This document shows positions 1 to 9,430 of a stretch of 64,000 bases of DNA, in pieces. The notes under the pieces are model-generated. The model had not been told where the DNA came from. It did no database searches and saw only the letters and a list, made by a program, of their open reading frames with translations. Numbering within the stretch: the first letter of the stretch is position 1; the number at the start of each line of letters is the position of its first letter. The stretch covers positions 1,364,001-1,428,000 of the forward strand of contig OY762456.1 in the NCBI GenBank assembly GCA_963665785.1, given 5' to 3'. The translations under genes were made by a program, and so were the position numbers. Origin of the DNA: UBA7455 sp026713185 (GTDB taxonomy: Bacteria; Pseudomonadota; Gammaproteobacteria; Pseudomonadales; Azotimanducaceae).

Positions 1-200
1 TGTAGCACTGTCGAAGAGGGCTTTGTCTGTACCGGGAGAGTGCCATCAGGCTGAACTTCCGGGGCATTGTTCAAGGCTCTTTCGGCCAGGGGATTCGAGA
101 GTTTGATAGCTGTTGAGACAGGCTGTCGGATTCGGGAATTTTTGAACATGATCATGCTGTCAGTTGCTTTGCGTAATAACGGATAGTACAGGGGAAAACC

Positions 201-2513
201 ATGAATAAATTTGTAGCCAGTCTGGCGGGCATTTCCGTGTTCGCATTTCCATCGGTCATTTACGCGGCCTCGGCCGTTGAATCGACCAATTTTATTATCG
301 AAGAGATCATCGTTACGGCAACCAAACGTGAGGCATCGATACAGGATGTTCCGATCGCCGTGTCCGCATATTCAGGGGAAGATCTCTCATCAAGAGGGGT
401 GGTGGATATGTACGGTCTGATGGAGGTGTCGCCATCGGTCTCGGTATATAGTTCAAACAGCACTTCCAACGGCGCTACCCTGCGCATTCGTGGCGTCGGT
501 ACGACAGGCAATAATCCAGGCCTCGAAGCAGCGGTGGGCACTTTTATCGACGGCATCTATCGCTCCCGTGCGGGGCTTGCCTTCAACGACCTGACGGATA
601 TCGACAGGGTGGAAATTCTGCGCGGTCCACAGGGCACACTGTTCGGTAAGAACACTGTTGCCGGGGCAGTCAATGTCATCACCCGGGAGCCGGAATTCAA
701 AAATGACTTTGCCTTAAACCTGGGTATAGGCAACCTCGAATCGCGGGAGTATGGCTTCATCGGCAATGCCGAACTCGCGGAAAATGTTCTGGCCGGAAGG
801 GTCAGCTATGCCTACCGTGAACGGGACGGCTTCTACAATGATATCGATTCTGACAAGGCATATGACAACCGTGACCGTTACAACATCAGGGGTCAACTGC
901 TATGGACGCCAAACGATCAGGTTGAGGTACGGTTCATCGGCGACTTTACCGAAAAAGATGAAAGTTGCTGTCCTGCTGCGTTCTGGATCACTGGTCCAAC
1001 GAGCCCCGTCATTGCCGCTCTGGGTGGTGATATCACAACTTTTAAGGTCGATCAGGAATCGCGTGTGGGCTTGAACTTCGAACCCTACGAGGACGTGAAA
1101 GACAGGGGTGTATCGCTTGATGTCCTTTGGGAGGTCAGTGACAGCCTGACGTTCAGGTCGATCACGGCGCTCAGAGACTACCAGGTTGCCCGGGCCCAGG
1201 ACATCGACTTCACCAGCGCGGACGTTGCGTACCCCCAGCTAACAGATGAGCAGTTCGAGAACTTTTCTCAGGAATTTCAACTTTATGGCGAGAAAGACAA
1301 CTTTTCCTGGCTGGCAGGCGCCTACATCTACACAGAGGACATGGATTCGGACGAGATAATCGTGCTATCCAACGATGGAGACACTTACCTCGCCACAATC
1401 ATCGGTGCGCCACAAGTGGCGCCACTCCTGGGAGGGGACCCCGCCGGACGGGGTGTTCCCGGACAGGGCTACGATGCGTTCTATTACTCCGAAACCAGCG
1501 GCTGGTCTCTGTTCACCCACAACACCTGGATTGTGAACCCGGCGTTCGACGTGACGGTAGGATTGCGCTATTCCTCGGAGGAAAAAGATGCGGGTTCCAC
1601 CATTAATGGCGCTGTCCCCGGAACAGCTGTCAGCGATCCATTCTGTAACTTCGTACCCATTCCTTCGCTTTGCGACAACGCGAGCTACAACAATCAGGAA
1701 CAGGAGAACAAGGTCACGGGCACAGTCAAAGCCGCATGGCATACAAGCGATGACATCAACGTTTACGCCAGCTACAGTCACGGATATAAGGCTGGCGGCT
1801 TCAATCTGGACCAGGAAGCTGTTGGCAGCCGAGACGCCAACGGGAACTTCATCGATCAGAGCCACTTCGATCCGGAAACTTCTGACTCACTGGAACTGGG
1901 TCTGAAAGGACGGTTCCTGGACCAGCGGCTTACCGTCAACAGCGCACTTTTTCATGCTACATTCGATGATTTTCAACTCAATTCCTTTACAGGACTTGGC
2001 TTTATCATCAGCAACGTCAAGGAGGCCATATCCAGTGGGGTGGAAGTTGAGTCTCTTCTTGCCCTGGGCGGCGGCTTCTTCCTTACCGCGGGCGTCACCT
2101 ACACGGATGCGCGTTACGGTGAAGAACTGGTCGCAGCGAACGCCAACCTGCAGGACAAGCGGCTTACTCAATCGCCTTTGTGGCAGGGCAGCACATCAAT
2201 CTTTGTCGACCGTGAGATTCCCAATTCAGACCTGCGCTGGTTGGTCAACCTGAACTGGTCGCATATCGGTGAAGTCAACACCGGGTCTGATCTCGATCCG
2301 GAGAAAGTGCGAGGGGCATTCAACCTCTTCAATGCGCAACTCGGGCTCAAGACCGCCGATGATCGTTATGAGGCAATCCTGTGGGGTCGCAACCTGGGTA
2401 ACAAGCGGATGAACATGCTGGTATTCGATTCCGTGTTTCAAGCGGGCAGTTGGCACACTTTCATAAACCCACCCCGGACTTACGGGCTGACGTTCAGGGC
2501 CAATATTTTTTAG
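201..2513 (+). CDS. TonB-dependent outer membrane receptor
   Basis: 770-residue TonB-dependent receptor for energised uptake of a scarce ligand across the outer membrane. Residues 1 to about 22-25 form a signal peptide (hydrophobic core, Ala-rich end). A TonB-box-like EEIIVTATKR lies near residue 34, followed by a plug domain containing the typical ILRGPQGTLFGKN stretch, then a long beta-barrel ending in an aromatic residue (NIF). The length fits the family. The ATG follows an AGGGGAA ribosome site. Ligand is not predictable; this group of receptors in heterotrophs takes siderophores, vitamins, glycans or other organics. The next gene is in an unrelated cassette 268 bp away, so it looks monocistronic. 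Confidence 0.93.
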   Translation: MNKFVASLAGISVFAFPSVIYAASAVESTNFIIEEIIVTATKREASIQDVPIAVSAYSGEDLSSRGVVDMYGLMEVSPSVSVYSSNSTSNGATLRIRGVGTTGNNPGLEAAVGTFIDGIYRSRAGLAFNDLTDIDRVEILRGPQGTLFGKNTVAGAVNVITREPEFKNDFALNLGIGNLESREYGFIGNAELAENVLAGRVSYAYRERDGFYNDIDSDKAYDNRDRYNIRGQLLWTPNDQVEVRFIGDFTEKDESCCPAAFWITGPTSPVIAALGGDITTFKVDQESRVGLNFEPYEDVKDRGVSLDVLWEVSDSLTFRSITALRDYQVARAQDIDFTSADVAYPQLTDEQFENFSQEFQLYGEKDNFSWLAGAYIYTEDMDSDEIIVLSNDGDTYLATIIGAPQVAPLLGGDPAGRGVPGQGYDAFYYSETSGWSLFTHNTWIVNPAFDVTVGLRYSSEEKDAGSTINGAVPGTAVSDPFCNFVPIPSLCDNASYNNQEQENKVTGTVKAAWHTSDDINVYASYSHGYKAGGFNLDQEAVGSRDANGNFIDQSHFDPETSDSLELGLKGRFLDQRLTVNSALFHATFDDFQLNSFTGLGFIISNVKEAISSGVEVESLLALGGGFFLTAGVTYTDARYGEELVAANANLQDKRLTQSPLWQGSTSIFVDREIPNSDLRWLVNLNWSHIGEVNTGSDLDPEKVRGAFNLFNAQLGLKTADDRYEAILWGRNLGNKRMNMLVFDSVFQAGSWHTFINPPRTYGLTFRANIF

Positions 2514-2781
2514 TAGGTGGGATTGATATCTTGCAAGTGGATATGGGAGAGGAGCAAGCTACGATTTCATGAAACCCTGGCAGGTAAAACGCCAACCCGT
2601 ATCTTTCACAATGGATTCACAAGAACCTCTTTCCGCCTCACATGTATTGAGCCGGTTAGACCCATCACGCCAAGTTGTGCTTATTCTCTGAGGTGTGTAG
2701 ACTCGCTTGGTTAGTCGCCTTGGTGGTTTAACAGATTCACTGCCCAGCATACAGAGAAAGCTATAGGCACAGGACTCGCTA

Positions 2782-3477
2782 ATGCTAATCCAGCCGGAAA
2801 TCTCAAGTTGTTCCATTGTCCTGGTCGGGCAATTCAACCCTGCAATATTTCATCCCGCATGGCTCCAAGGCAAGGGCATCGAACCCGATACTTCCGAAGT
2901 TAATGGTGACCTTCTTTCCCACCGGGAACTGACTAGCTTCACAATTGACACTCGATCCTATTTCATTCGCACTGATCGATTTCAACTAGAAACCTTGACT
3001 GCTCCATGGATAAGTATCTGCGACATTACTGCCAAAATATTTGGCGAATATCTTCATCACACTCCGATTACCGAGTTTGGTATTAATCGAACTGTTCATT
3101 TCAAGCTGCCAAATGCATCATCTCGGGTTCAGCTTGGTCGGACTATAGCTCCGATAGAACCATGGGGTGATTTTGGTCAGGAAATGAAAGCTGGCGACAA
3201 TCGCCCGGTAGGAGGTCTTAAGAGTTTGACGATGAAGCATAGTGCTGTACAATTTGATGGCTATTCTTCAGAAACCAATGTCATCATAGAACCCTCTTCC
3301 AAAATTATTGGTGACACAGGGGTTTATATGCATGTCAATGCTCATCATGCGTTGAATGACTTACCCAAAAGCCATGGCAGTAAAGAGGCAATGGCACTAT
3401 TAGCGAAGCGATTCGATTCGGCCGTGGAAAAAGCCAATACCATCTTTGACACCATAATGCGGGAGGGAAAGAAATAA
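2782..3477 (+). CDS. Uncharacterised protein, first gene of a three-gene cassette
   Basis: 231 residues, not recognised with confidence. No signal peptide or membrane segment is visible. The C-terminal part (about residues 175-230: a beta stretch ending in a YMHVNAHHALND-like segment, then a charged helix) resembles in layout the sporadic TIGR04255-type proteins, which are known mainly from accessory loci; this is a weak impression only. The stop overlaps the next gene's start (TAATG), so the two are translationally coupled. The DNA looks more A/T-rich than the flanking TonB receptor and permease genes, consistent with acquisition by transfer. Start is ATG with AGGA about 11 bases upstream. 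Confidence 0.7.
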   Translation: MLIQPEISSCSIVLVGQFNPAIFHPAWLQGKGIEPDTSEVNGDLLSHRELTSFTIDTRSYFIRTDRFQLETLTAPWISICDITAKIFGEYLHHTPITEFGINRTVHFKLPNASSRVQLGRTIAPIEPWGDFGQEMKAGDNRPVGGLKSLTMKHSAVQFDGYSSETNVIIEPSSKIIGDTGVYMHVNAHHALNDLPKSHGSKEAMALLAKRFDSAVEKANTIFDTIMREGKK

Positions 3478-4112
3478 TGAACAGCCCCGGTCTTGCTTCA
3501 ACAATTACTGAACAGCTAGTCGACATCCCTGACTCTGCCACCGGCAAAAAACCAAGTGACTACTTGGAGAATCAAATTAAGAGCAATGTTATCCATGCCC
3601 TTCAAACAATTACCCATCAGGGGAATATGTCAACCAGCCTGGATGATTTCTATCAGAGTGACAAAACAAAACATGCCGGTTGGACTAGCATGACCGAAGA
3701 TAAAATGGATATCGAACAACTTTTTCCACCTGTTTGTGATCGTGTCCACCAGCCGGAGATGCGCACTCTGACGCCAACTGCCGAATGGGAAGGTTATATC
3801 GAAAGTATAGGCGAGGGGGAATTTTTCGTGAAGATGGTCAATGTTCTTTCAAAATCACCTCTTCCGACAGATCAAGCGACCTTTTCCAAAGATGATATTA
3901 GTGAACACGATCAGCAACTTCTCAAGGAAGGCGCCATAGTACGATGGATTATTGGACGTGAACGTTTGCCCACTGGCCAAGTTCGCAAAGTGTCGGAAAT
4001 ACACTTCCGGCGACTCCCTGCTTTTAGAAAGGAAGACTATCGCCAGGCGCTAGTCAAAGCAAACAGCCTATTAGAAGAAATCGTTTGGGATGATGATTCC
4101 CAGCCAGGATGA
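3477..4112 (+). CDS. Uncharacterised protein with a C-terminal beta-rich domain, second gene of the cassette
   Basis: 211 residues. The N-terminal half (1-95) is polar and probably flexible. Residues about 100-180 form a compact beta-rich segment starting EWEGYIESIGEGEFFV, with an F-x-K-D-D-I-S-E-x-D block, G-A-I-V-R-W-I-I-G and ending in HFRRLP. I have a general memory of this EWEGYV...FRRLP pattern from unnamed bacterial proteins but cannot give it a family name or function. It overlaps the upstream gene by 1 base and the downstream hydrolase gene by 23 bases, so the three products are probably made in fixed ratio and act together. Confidence 0.72.
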   Translation: MNSPGLASTITEQLVDIPDSATGKKPSDYLENQIKSNVIHALQTITHQGNMSTSLDDFYQSDKTKHAGWTSMTEDKMDIEQLFPPVCDRVHQPEMRTLTPTAEWEGYIESIGEGEFFVKMVNVLSKSPLPTDQATFSKDDISEHDQQLLKEGAIVRWIIGRERLPTGQVRKVSEIHFRRLPAFRKEDYRQALVKANSLLEEIVWDDDSQPG

Positions 4113-5232
4113 AATTGAACTTACTGTATTTGGTCCTGGATATGGTGAATGCATCGTCATTCACCTCGGTTCCGGAAAATGGGCAATAATCGATTCATGC
4201 CTTGATGATTCTCATAAAGAACCCGCCTCTATTTCTTATCTGAAGAATCTCGGTGTTCCGATTGAAGAAGCCGTGATTTCGGTAAGTGCATCTCACTGGC
4301 ACGATGACCATATCAAGGGATTGGCAAAGACGGTGGAAGCCTGTCCAAATGCAAGGCTTTCCTTTGGGGCAGCCTTGAGGATTGCTGAGTTTCATGCGTT
4401 TCTTCAGATTCATGAAGATCAACCGGTTCAAAAGCTTGATAGAGGTGGAACTGAGTTATTGAAATGTTTGAAGATTGTCACAGAAACAAACCGTCCCATA
4501 AAACCATTGAACGAAGATACGATAATCTTCGATTTTGATTCTGGTCACCTGGCGCATCAGCAACGAGTAGAACTGCGTGCGCTTTCTCCTTCGGGAAAGC
4601 AGTTTTCGGAATTCCTGGAACGGATCAAGCTATTTCCGGACATAAACGAGGGACAACCCAAGGGTATAATTTCCGAACCGTCGCGTAATGATCTCTCTGT
4701 TGCAATGCTCCTGACAATCGGATCAGAAGGGGTACTCCTGGGCGCGGACCTGGAGGAAGTAAATGACCCCCAAAAGGGTTGGCAAGCAGTGGTTGAAGCC
4801 CGCAGAGGCAGACAGCCGCTTTCGCATTTGTTCAAGATCCCCCACCACGGATCGTACAATGCCCACAACACGGATGTGTGGAATGAAATGCTTAATAAGT
4901 CAGTACGGTCGATAGTTACGCCATGGACAAAAGGTGGACACCGGTTGCCGGGGGCAGGCGATCTTGATCGATTGAGTCAGCTTTGTAGTGAGTGCTATCT
5001 GACAAGCACAAACTTGACGTCACCAAAGAATAAATACAGTGCAGAAATTATCAAACTGATCAATGCAGCCGAGGTGAAGTTTGACACATCCATATACTCA
5101 GGCGGACATGTAACTATTAGATGGGCTCCCCCGAGAAGTGAGTCACTAAATGTTGGGTTATATGGCGGTGCAATCAATATCCTGGACCATCAGAACGGTC
5201 CGGGGGATCATTCCAGCACGGATATTGTATAA
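4090..5232 (+). CDS. Metallo-beta-lactamase-fold hydrolase, third gene of the cassette
   Basis: 380 residues, MBL-fold metallohydrolase of the ComEC/RNase-like soluble type. The metal motif HxHxDH is complete at residues 69-74 (HWHDDH), a GADLEE segment supplies the bridging acidic residue, and PHHGS gives a further His pair. No signal peptide or membrane helices, so it is not a ComEC channel. Such enzymes hydrolyse phosphodiesters or related bonds in a two-metal site; the substrate here is unknown. The gene begins with two consecutive ATGs (4090, 4093) inside the end of the preceding gene. As the only recognisable enzyme in the cassette it is the likely effector, by inference. Confidence 0.85.
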   Translation: MMIPSQDEIELTVFGPGYGECIVIHLGSGKWAIIDSCLDDSHKEPASISYLKNLGVPIEEAVISVSASHWHDDHIKGLAKTVEACPNARLSFGAALRIAEFHAFLQIHEDQPVQKLDRGGTELLKCLKIVTETNRPIKPLNEDTIIFDFDSGHLAHQQRVELRALSPSGKQFSEFLERIKLFPDINEGQPKGIISEPSRNDLSVAMLLTIGSEGVLLGADLEEVNDPQKGWQAVVEARRGRQPLSHLFKIPHHGSYNAHNTDVWNEMLNKSVRSIVTPWTKGGHRLPGAGDLDRLSQLCSECYLTSTNLTSPKNKYSAEIIKLINAAEVKFDTSIYSGGHVTIRWAPPRSESLNVGLYGGAINILDHQNGPGDHSSTDIV

Positions 5233-5389
5233 ACAAGATGGCAGTTTTTTTCTGGCGTCAATTAACTTTTCCGGCGTATTAACTCACTAAAAATTAACCT
5301 TAATGAAGGGTCATTGCCTCATCTAAAATCACACTATCTGTTGAACTGATTAGGGTATTAAAATGAAGGCATTCTACTTCGCATATCCA

Positions 5390-5414
5390 ATTCCGCAGAC
5401 ACTGTCTGCGGAAT
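5390..5414. repeat. 25-bp near-perfect palindrome downstream of the cassette
   Basis: ATTCCGCAGA / TCTGCGGAAT arms around a five-base centre. It lies in the 245-bp gap between the ends of the MBL gene and the convergent permease gene. There is no U-run typical of an intrinsic terminator on either side, but the location between convergent genes makes a termination or stability role plausible. Confidence 0.5.
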
Positions 5415-5477
5415 CTTCGCTGACCAGCGTCGCTACATGCCAGCATTGAAGCAATCAACACGGGAGATGCCTGTCAG

Positions 5478-7241
5478 TCAGGGGCTGCTGGCCTCTGCTT
5501 CCGGCCCATGAGCTTCCACACGTATGGTCACGATGTCCGTATCGTGATATTGCTGATGGTGGACAGAGGAAGCGTAATGCCTTAACAAACGAAGAGAAAT
5601 CTCTTTTTCTGCCGTATCTTCAACTGCACTTTCGTTACCGAGAAGTGAAATTCTATCCTGTAAATTTCCTTCACCGGAAGCAGCGACAAACTCGATCACG
5701 ACTTCTCCGTCTTCCTTGTGCACAACCAGGAGAAGACGCCTCTGTTCATGCTCCTCCTCATCACGCTGAAGAAGAGTCAGTAAAGTCTCTTCGCTGGCTG
5801 CCACAAGCCGGTCAGCCATCCCCTGATCACAAGCATTGCGGGATGCAAAAGCTTCCAGAAACGACCTGATTATAGGCAGAGCCGAGAGATTGAAATCTGC
5901 TTCCAGACGAAAACGGCGGGAGGCAGTCATCTCCAGAAACAAGGTCATGATAATGGCTACAAGACCACCAGCCGTCATTCCATTGCGTAGAAGTCCACCG
6001 GCGAAATCAGAAAAAAACTCGGGGTATATCGCATCGTTCTGAAAGCCTACTCCAACCCAGAAACCTATTCCCACTACCAGTCCCTTCCGATAATCGATAC
6101 CATCCTGAACGGCCTGCTTTATGCCGATGATAAAGAGCATCGAGAGCAGAACTATGAGAAAGCCCGCAATAACTGAATCAGGAATCGCCAGAAACACGGC
6201 GAGGGCTTTGGGCAGGAACGCAATGCAAAGAAACGTGATTCCAATGATTATTCCTACCCGTCGAGACGCAACGCCAGTCAATTCGGTCATCGCTACGCTT
6301 GTTGAATAGGTCGTATTGGGTACAGTACCCATGATGCCGGACAGCAGGTTGCCCACACCGTCTGCCGCAACCGCACCCTGAACGGCCCGGTAATCCACTG
6401 CCCGGGGGCGCCGCCATGATACGCGCTGTATGGCAATGGAATCACCGACAGTTTCGACGGCGCCGACCAGTGTCACAAACATGAATGCGGGAAGAAGTCC
6501 CAAAACAGATCCGAATTCAAGATTGATACCTGGCCAGTTAAATGCTGGAAGTCCTATCCACGATGCGGCGGCTACGCGTGCTGTGTCGTATAAGCCAAAA
6601 TAGCTGCTGACGATAGAGCCGGCAGCGACACCGATTATAGGCGCCCATAGCCGCAGCGACGATGTTGCCTTCAGTGCGATACCAACAGTAACGAGAATGG
6701 TAGTGAGCGCTGTAAGCGGTCCTGCGGTTATCGGAAGGTCGTCGGGCAGGTTTTTCAACATATCGTAGGCAATGGGCATTACCGTGACTGAAATCAACAT
6801 GATTACAGTCCCCGAAACCGCAGGCGTCAGGATTCGTCGAAGAAGGGATAGTCGGGACGATAGTACAAATTGAAACAGTGAGGAGATGATGATCAGAGTA
6901 GCCATCATCGCTGGACCGCCCTGCGCTATCGCCGTAATACACACTGCGATGAAAGTACCCGACGTACCCATCATGAGTATATAACCTGCTCCGATCCGGC
7001 CAATTCGAACCGCTTGCAGGATCGTGGTTGCTCCACTTATCGCCACTGCGGCAAACACCGCCCACGACAGGTAAGCTTCACCCGCGCCGCCGGCTCTGCT
7101 TACGATAGCTACGGTCAATATGACGCCGCCTATGGTCAGTAAAGCGATCTGAAGACCGAGTCCTGTTGCGAGCAGGATTGGCGGTTTTTCATCTGCTTCG
7201 AAGCGAACGCCTGACCGGCGTTCAGTTATGTCCGGGGTCAT
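5478..7241 (-). CDS. NCS2-type nucleobase:cation symporter with an extra C-terminal domain
   Basis: About 587 residues from the ATG used here; an in-frame TTG at 7277 would add 12 residues but has a poorer ribosome site. Residues about 20-455 contain some 12-14 hydrophobic segments of the uracil/xanthine permease (NCS2) family, including a GNLLSGIMGTVPNTTYS stretch typical of the substrate region. Family members are normally about 430-460 residues; here a soluble cytoplasmic extension of about 130 residues follows. It has an EETLLTLL block, alternating beta strands (VVIEFVAA) and a final LLRHYASSVHHQQY helix, resembling a degenerate HATPase_c-like fold without a clear N-box Asn. The substrate is inferred only at family level. 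The gene is divergent from the sulfatase gene. Confidence 0.85.
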   Translation of the reverse strand: MTPDITERRSGVRFEADEKPPILLATGLGLQIALLTIGGVILTVAIVSRAGGAGEAYLSWAVFAAVAISGATTILQAVRIGRIGAGYILMMGTSGTFIAVCITAIAQGGPAMMATLIIISSLFQFVLSSRLSLLRRILTPAVSGTVIMLISVTVMPIAYDMLKNLPDDLPITAGPLTALTTILVTVGIALKATSSLRLWAPIIGVAAGSIVSSYFGLYDTARVAAASWIGLPAFNWPGINLEFGSVLGLLPAFMFVTLVGAVETVGDSIAIQRVSWRRPRAVDYRAVQGAVAADGVGNLLSGIMGTVPNTTYSTSVAMTELTGVASRRVGIIIGITFLCIAFLPKALAVFLAIPDSVIAGFLIVLLSMLFIIGIKQAVQDGIDYRKGLVVGIGFWVGVGFQNDAIYPEFFSDFAGGLLRNGMTAGGLVAIIMTLFLEMTASRRFRLEADFNLSALPIIRSFLEAFASRNACDQGMADRLVAASEETLLTLLQRDEEEHEQRRLLLVVHKEDGEVVIEFVAASGEGNLQDRISLLGNESAVEDTAEKEISLRLLRHYASSVHHQQYHDTDIVTIRVEAHGPEAEASSP

Positions 7242-7375
7242 GATGGGGTTTCCCTCAGTATTCAGGTCGAATGGCAATTTTCCATAACTATGAACTATAT
7301 CAAGGGGTAATGTGAAGGGAAATACCGATTGAGTGCAGATACACTATGCTGTAATGCAGCAGGGAACCTTCTTGT

Positions 7376-9265
7376 ATGACCGTGAATAGAATCAAAATCG
7401 GGTGGCTTGTCTATGCCAGTGCAATATTTTTCTTATTGCTTTTCGGATGCAGAGCAGTGACAGATCGAGACACAGGAGCAGTACGGCCAAACATTCTACT
7501 GATTGTTCTTGATGACTTTGGCTATAACGATCTTGCCATCAACAATGGCTCGGATTCACCCACTCCCAACCTCGATCAGCTTGCCCGGGAGGGACTGCGT
7601 TTTACCCGGCACTATGCCGAGAGTAGCTGTACACCGAGCCGAATCGCCCTGTTGACAGGCCGATATCCCGCCCGGCTGGGTTTCCACCCGATTCGTGCCG
7701 GACTGTCCCACGAAGTTGAGACTCTGGCCGATGTGTTGTCGGCAAACGGATACAACAGCCATATGATTGGCAAGTGGCATGCCGGGGATACACACCAGGA
7801 ATCCCGTCCGGAATTCCAGGGCTTCGATCACTGGTTTGGTTTTATGAACGAGCTATATCTGGCAGGGCCACATAAAGAAGGCGTGTATTCAAGGGGCAGG
7901 CCCACTTACCACAATCCCTGGTTGGAAAACGAGAAAGGCGAGTTGCAGCAGCATCAGGGCCACCTGACGGATATATTGAGCCAGCATGCGCTTGCAGTCA
8001 TGCGCACAGAAACGGATCCCTGGTTCATATACCTGCCTTACTATGCACCCCACGGTCCGATAGAGCCTGCGACAGACTATGCCAGAGAATTCAGTGATGA
8101 CAGTCGGGGCAGGTTCCAGGCTCTAAAATCCCAGTTGGATACCAATATTGGGCGGTTATTAACGCAACTGCGAGATTCCGGGCAATGGAGGAAGACCATG
8201 GTATTGGTAGTGAGTGATAACGGTGGTACCGGTGCGGCTTATCCCAGTAACTATCCTTTCCCGGGAGTCAAGGTGAGTAACCGGGAAGGGGGCATTCGGA
8301 CTCCATTGATACTGTCCTGGCCAGGTCATTGGGAAGGCGGAGAGATCGTTGATGGCATCACCATGATCTTTGATATATTTCCTACCATTGTGGCGGCTCT
8401 GGGAATTTCCGCACCGGCGGGTATAGATGGCGCCGATATCTTTGCAGCACAGTCCCCCCGGGTTTTACGCTGGTTCAGCCATGGCCAGTATGTTGATACG
8501 TTTGCAGATATACACAGCGTACTCAGTGCCAATGGATTGTGGCGCCTGAATACCAGGGAGACCTGGGAAGATGTTGAGTATGCGTTATTCAAACACCTGA
8601 ATAATTTTAACCCGGGTCAAAAACCGGAGCCGGTTATCGATCCTGGACGCGTACAGTCTCTTATCGTGCCCATGCAATCCTGGATCAGGGATGTGACCAG
8701 GATTAAAGACCTGGCCGTCGCTGATACTGACCAGTGGCGTGCGTATTCCCTGAATGCGTTCCGTCGAACGCCCATGTTGGGTACCCATTCAATGGGATTT
8801 GTTTTTCGTTCGGACAACAGACAGGTTAATAGCGGTGGTGCACGCAATCTGGTTGCTCAAAAAGGATATATCGATATCCGTGAACAGGGGGATAAACTGC
8901 TGATTGAAGTGGACGGGCACCCAATGGAGATTGCATTCCCCAAAAGAGCAAACCAGTGTTCAAGTGTTGTCATCAGCAGTATTCTGAGAAAGAACAATCA
9001 GATTTTACTGAGTGAAGACAGCGTCAGTACCATCCAGGTCTACGTCAACGGCGAACCTGCTCTCCAGTCTAAATATCGCAACCGTGAACGCAACACTGCT
9101 TCACCGCAAAACCCGTTACGTGTCAGGATAGGCACTGGCAATGAGGGGGGTTGGTATATGCCCCGTATATCGCAAGCCATACTCTCCACCCGTTACTTTC
9201 GACCGGAGGAGGTCGCGAGCCAAATTCACCCGGAATTGATCAAGAGCTGCATGGGAAGTCTGTAA
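7376..9265 (+). CDS. Sulfatase lipoprotein (formylglycine-type)
   Basis: 629 residues. The N-terminus has a hydrophobic segment ending in a lipobox LFGC with Cys25, so it should be a lipoprotein in the periplasm or on the outer membrane. The type I sulfatase signature C-T-P-S-R is at 85-89, where Cys85 would be converted to formylglycine; metal-binding Asp46-Asp47 precede it and GKWHAGD and SDNGG motifs follow. After the catalytic domain (about 38-400) residues about 480-625 look like a LamG/concanavalin-type beta-sandwich, probably a carbohydrate-binding module. Likely action is desulfation of sulfated glycans or sterols in the envelope or environment. The maturase needed for Cys conversion is not in this window. 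Confidence 0.92.
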   Translation: MTVNRIKIGWLVYASAIFFLLLFGCRAVTDRDTGAVRPNILLIVLDDFGYNDLAINNGSDSPTPNLDQLAREGLRFTRHYAESSCTPSRIALLTGRYPARLGFHPIRAGLSHEVETLADVLSANGYNSHMIGKWHAGDTHQESRPEFQGFDHWFGFMNELYLAGPHKEGVYSRGRPTYHNPWLENEKGELQQHQGHLTDILSQHALAVMRTETDPWFIYLPYYAPHGPIEPATDYAREFSDDSRGRFQALKSQLDTNIGRLLTQLRDSGQWRKTMVLVVSDNGGTGAAYPSNYPFPGVKVSNREGGIRTPLILSWPGHWEGGEIVDGITMIFDIFPTIVAALGISAPAGIDGADIFAAQSPRVLRWFSHGQYVDTFADIHSVLSANGLWRLNTRETWEDVEYALFKHLNNFNPGQKPEPVIDPGRVQSLIVPMQSWIRDVTRIKDLAVADTDQWRAYSLNAFRRTPMLGTHSMGFVFRSDNRQVNSGGARNLVAQKGYIDIREQGDKLLIEVDGHPMEIAFPKRANQCSSVVISSILRKNNQILLSEDSVSTIQVYVNGEPALQSKYRNRERNTASPQNPLRVRIGTGNEGGWYMPRISQAILSTRYFRPEEVASQIHPELIKSCMGSL

Positions 9266-9430
9266 CACCCATGACTAAAACCATCATTCATCTTTTTAAT
9301 TTACAGGAGCCTTCAGCAGGCTAAAAACCCGCCTTGCTGCTGTCGCCAAGCATCAGTTTAGAAATCAAAATATAATAATTTATCTAATTTCTATAATATG
9401 GGTATTACTTATCGGTCGGAGATTGGAAGA

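Noticed and set aside
1..200. Possible end of an upstream gene at the window edge
   Set aside because: No frame with recognisable coding character in the 200 bp before the TonB receptor.
2517..2714. Small frames between the first TonB receptor and the cassette
   Set aside because: No ribosome site or recognisable pattern; left as non-coding.
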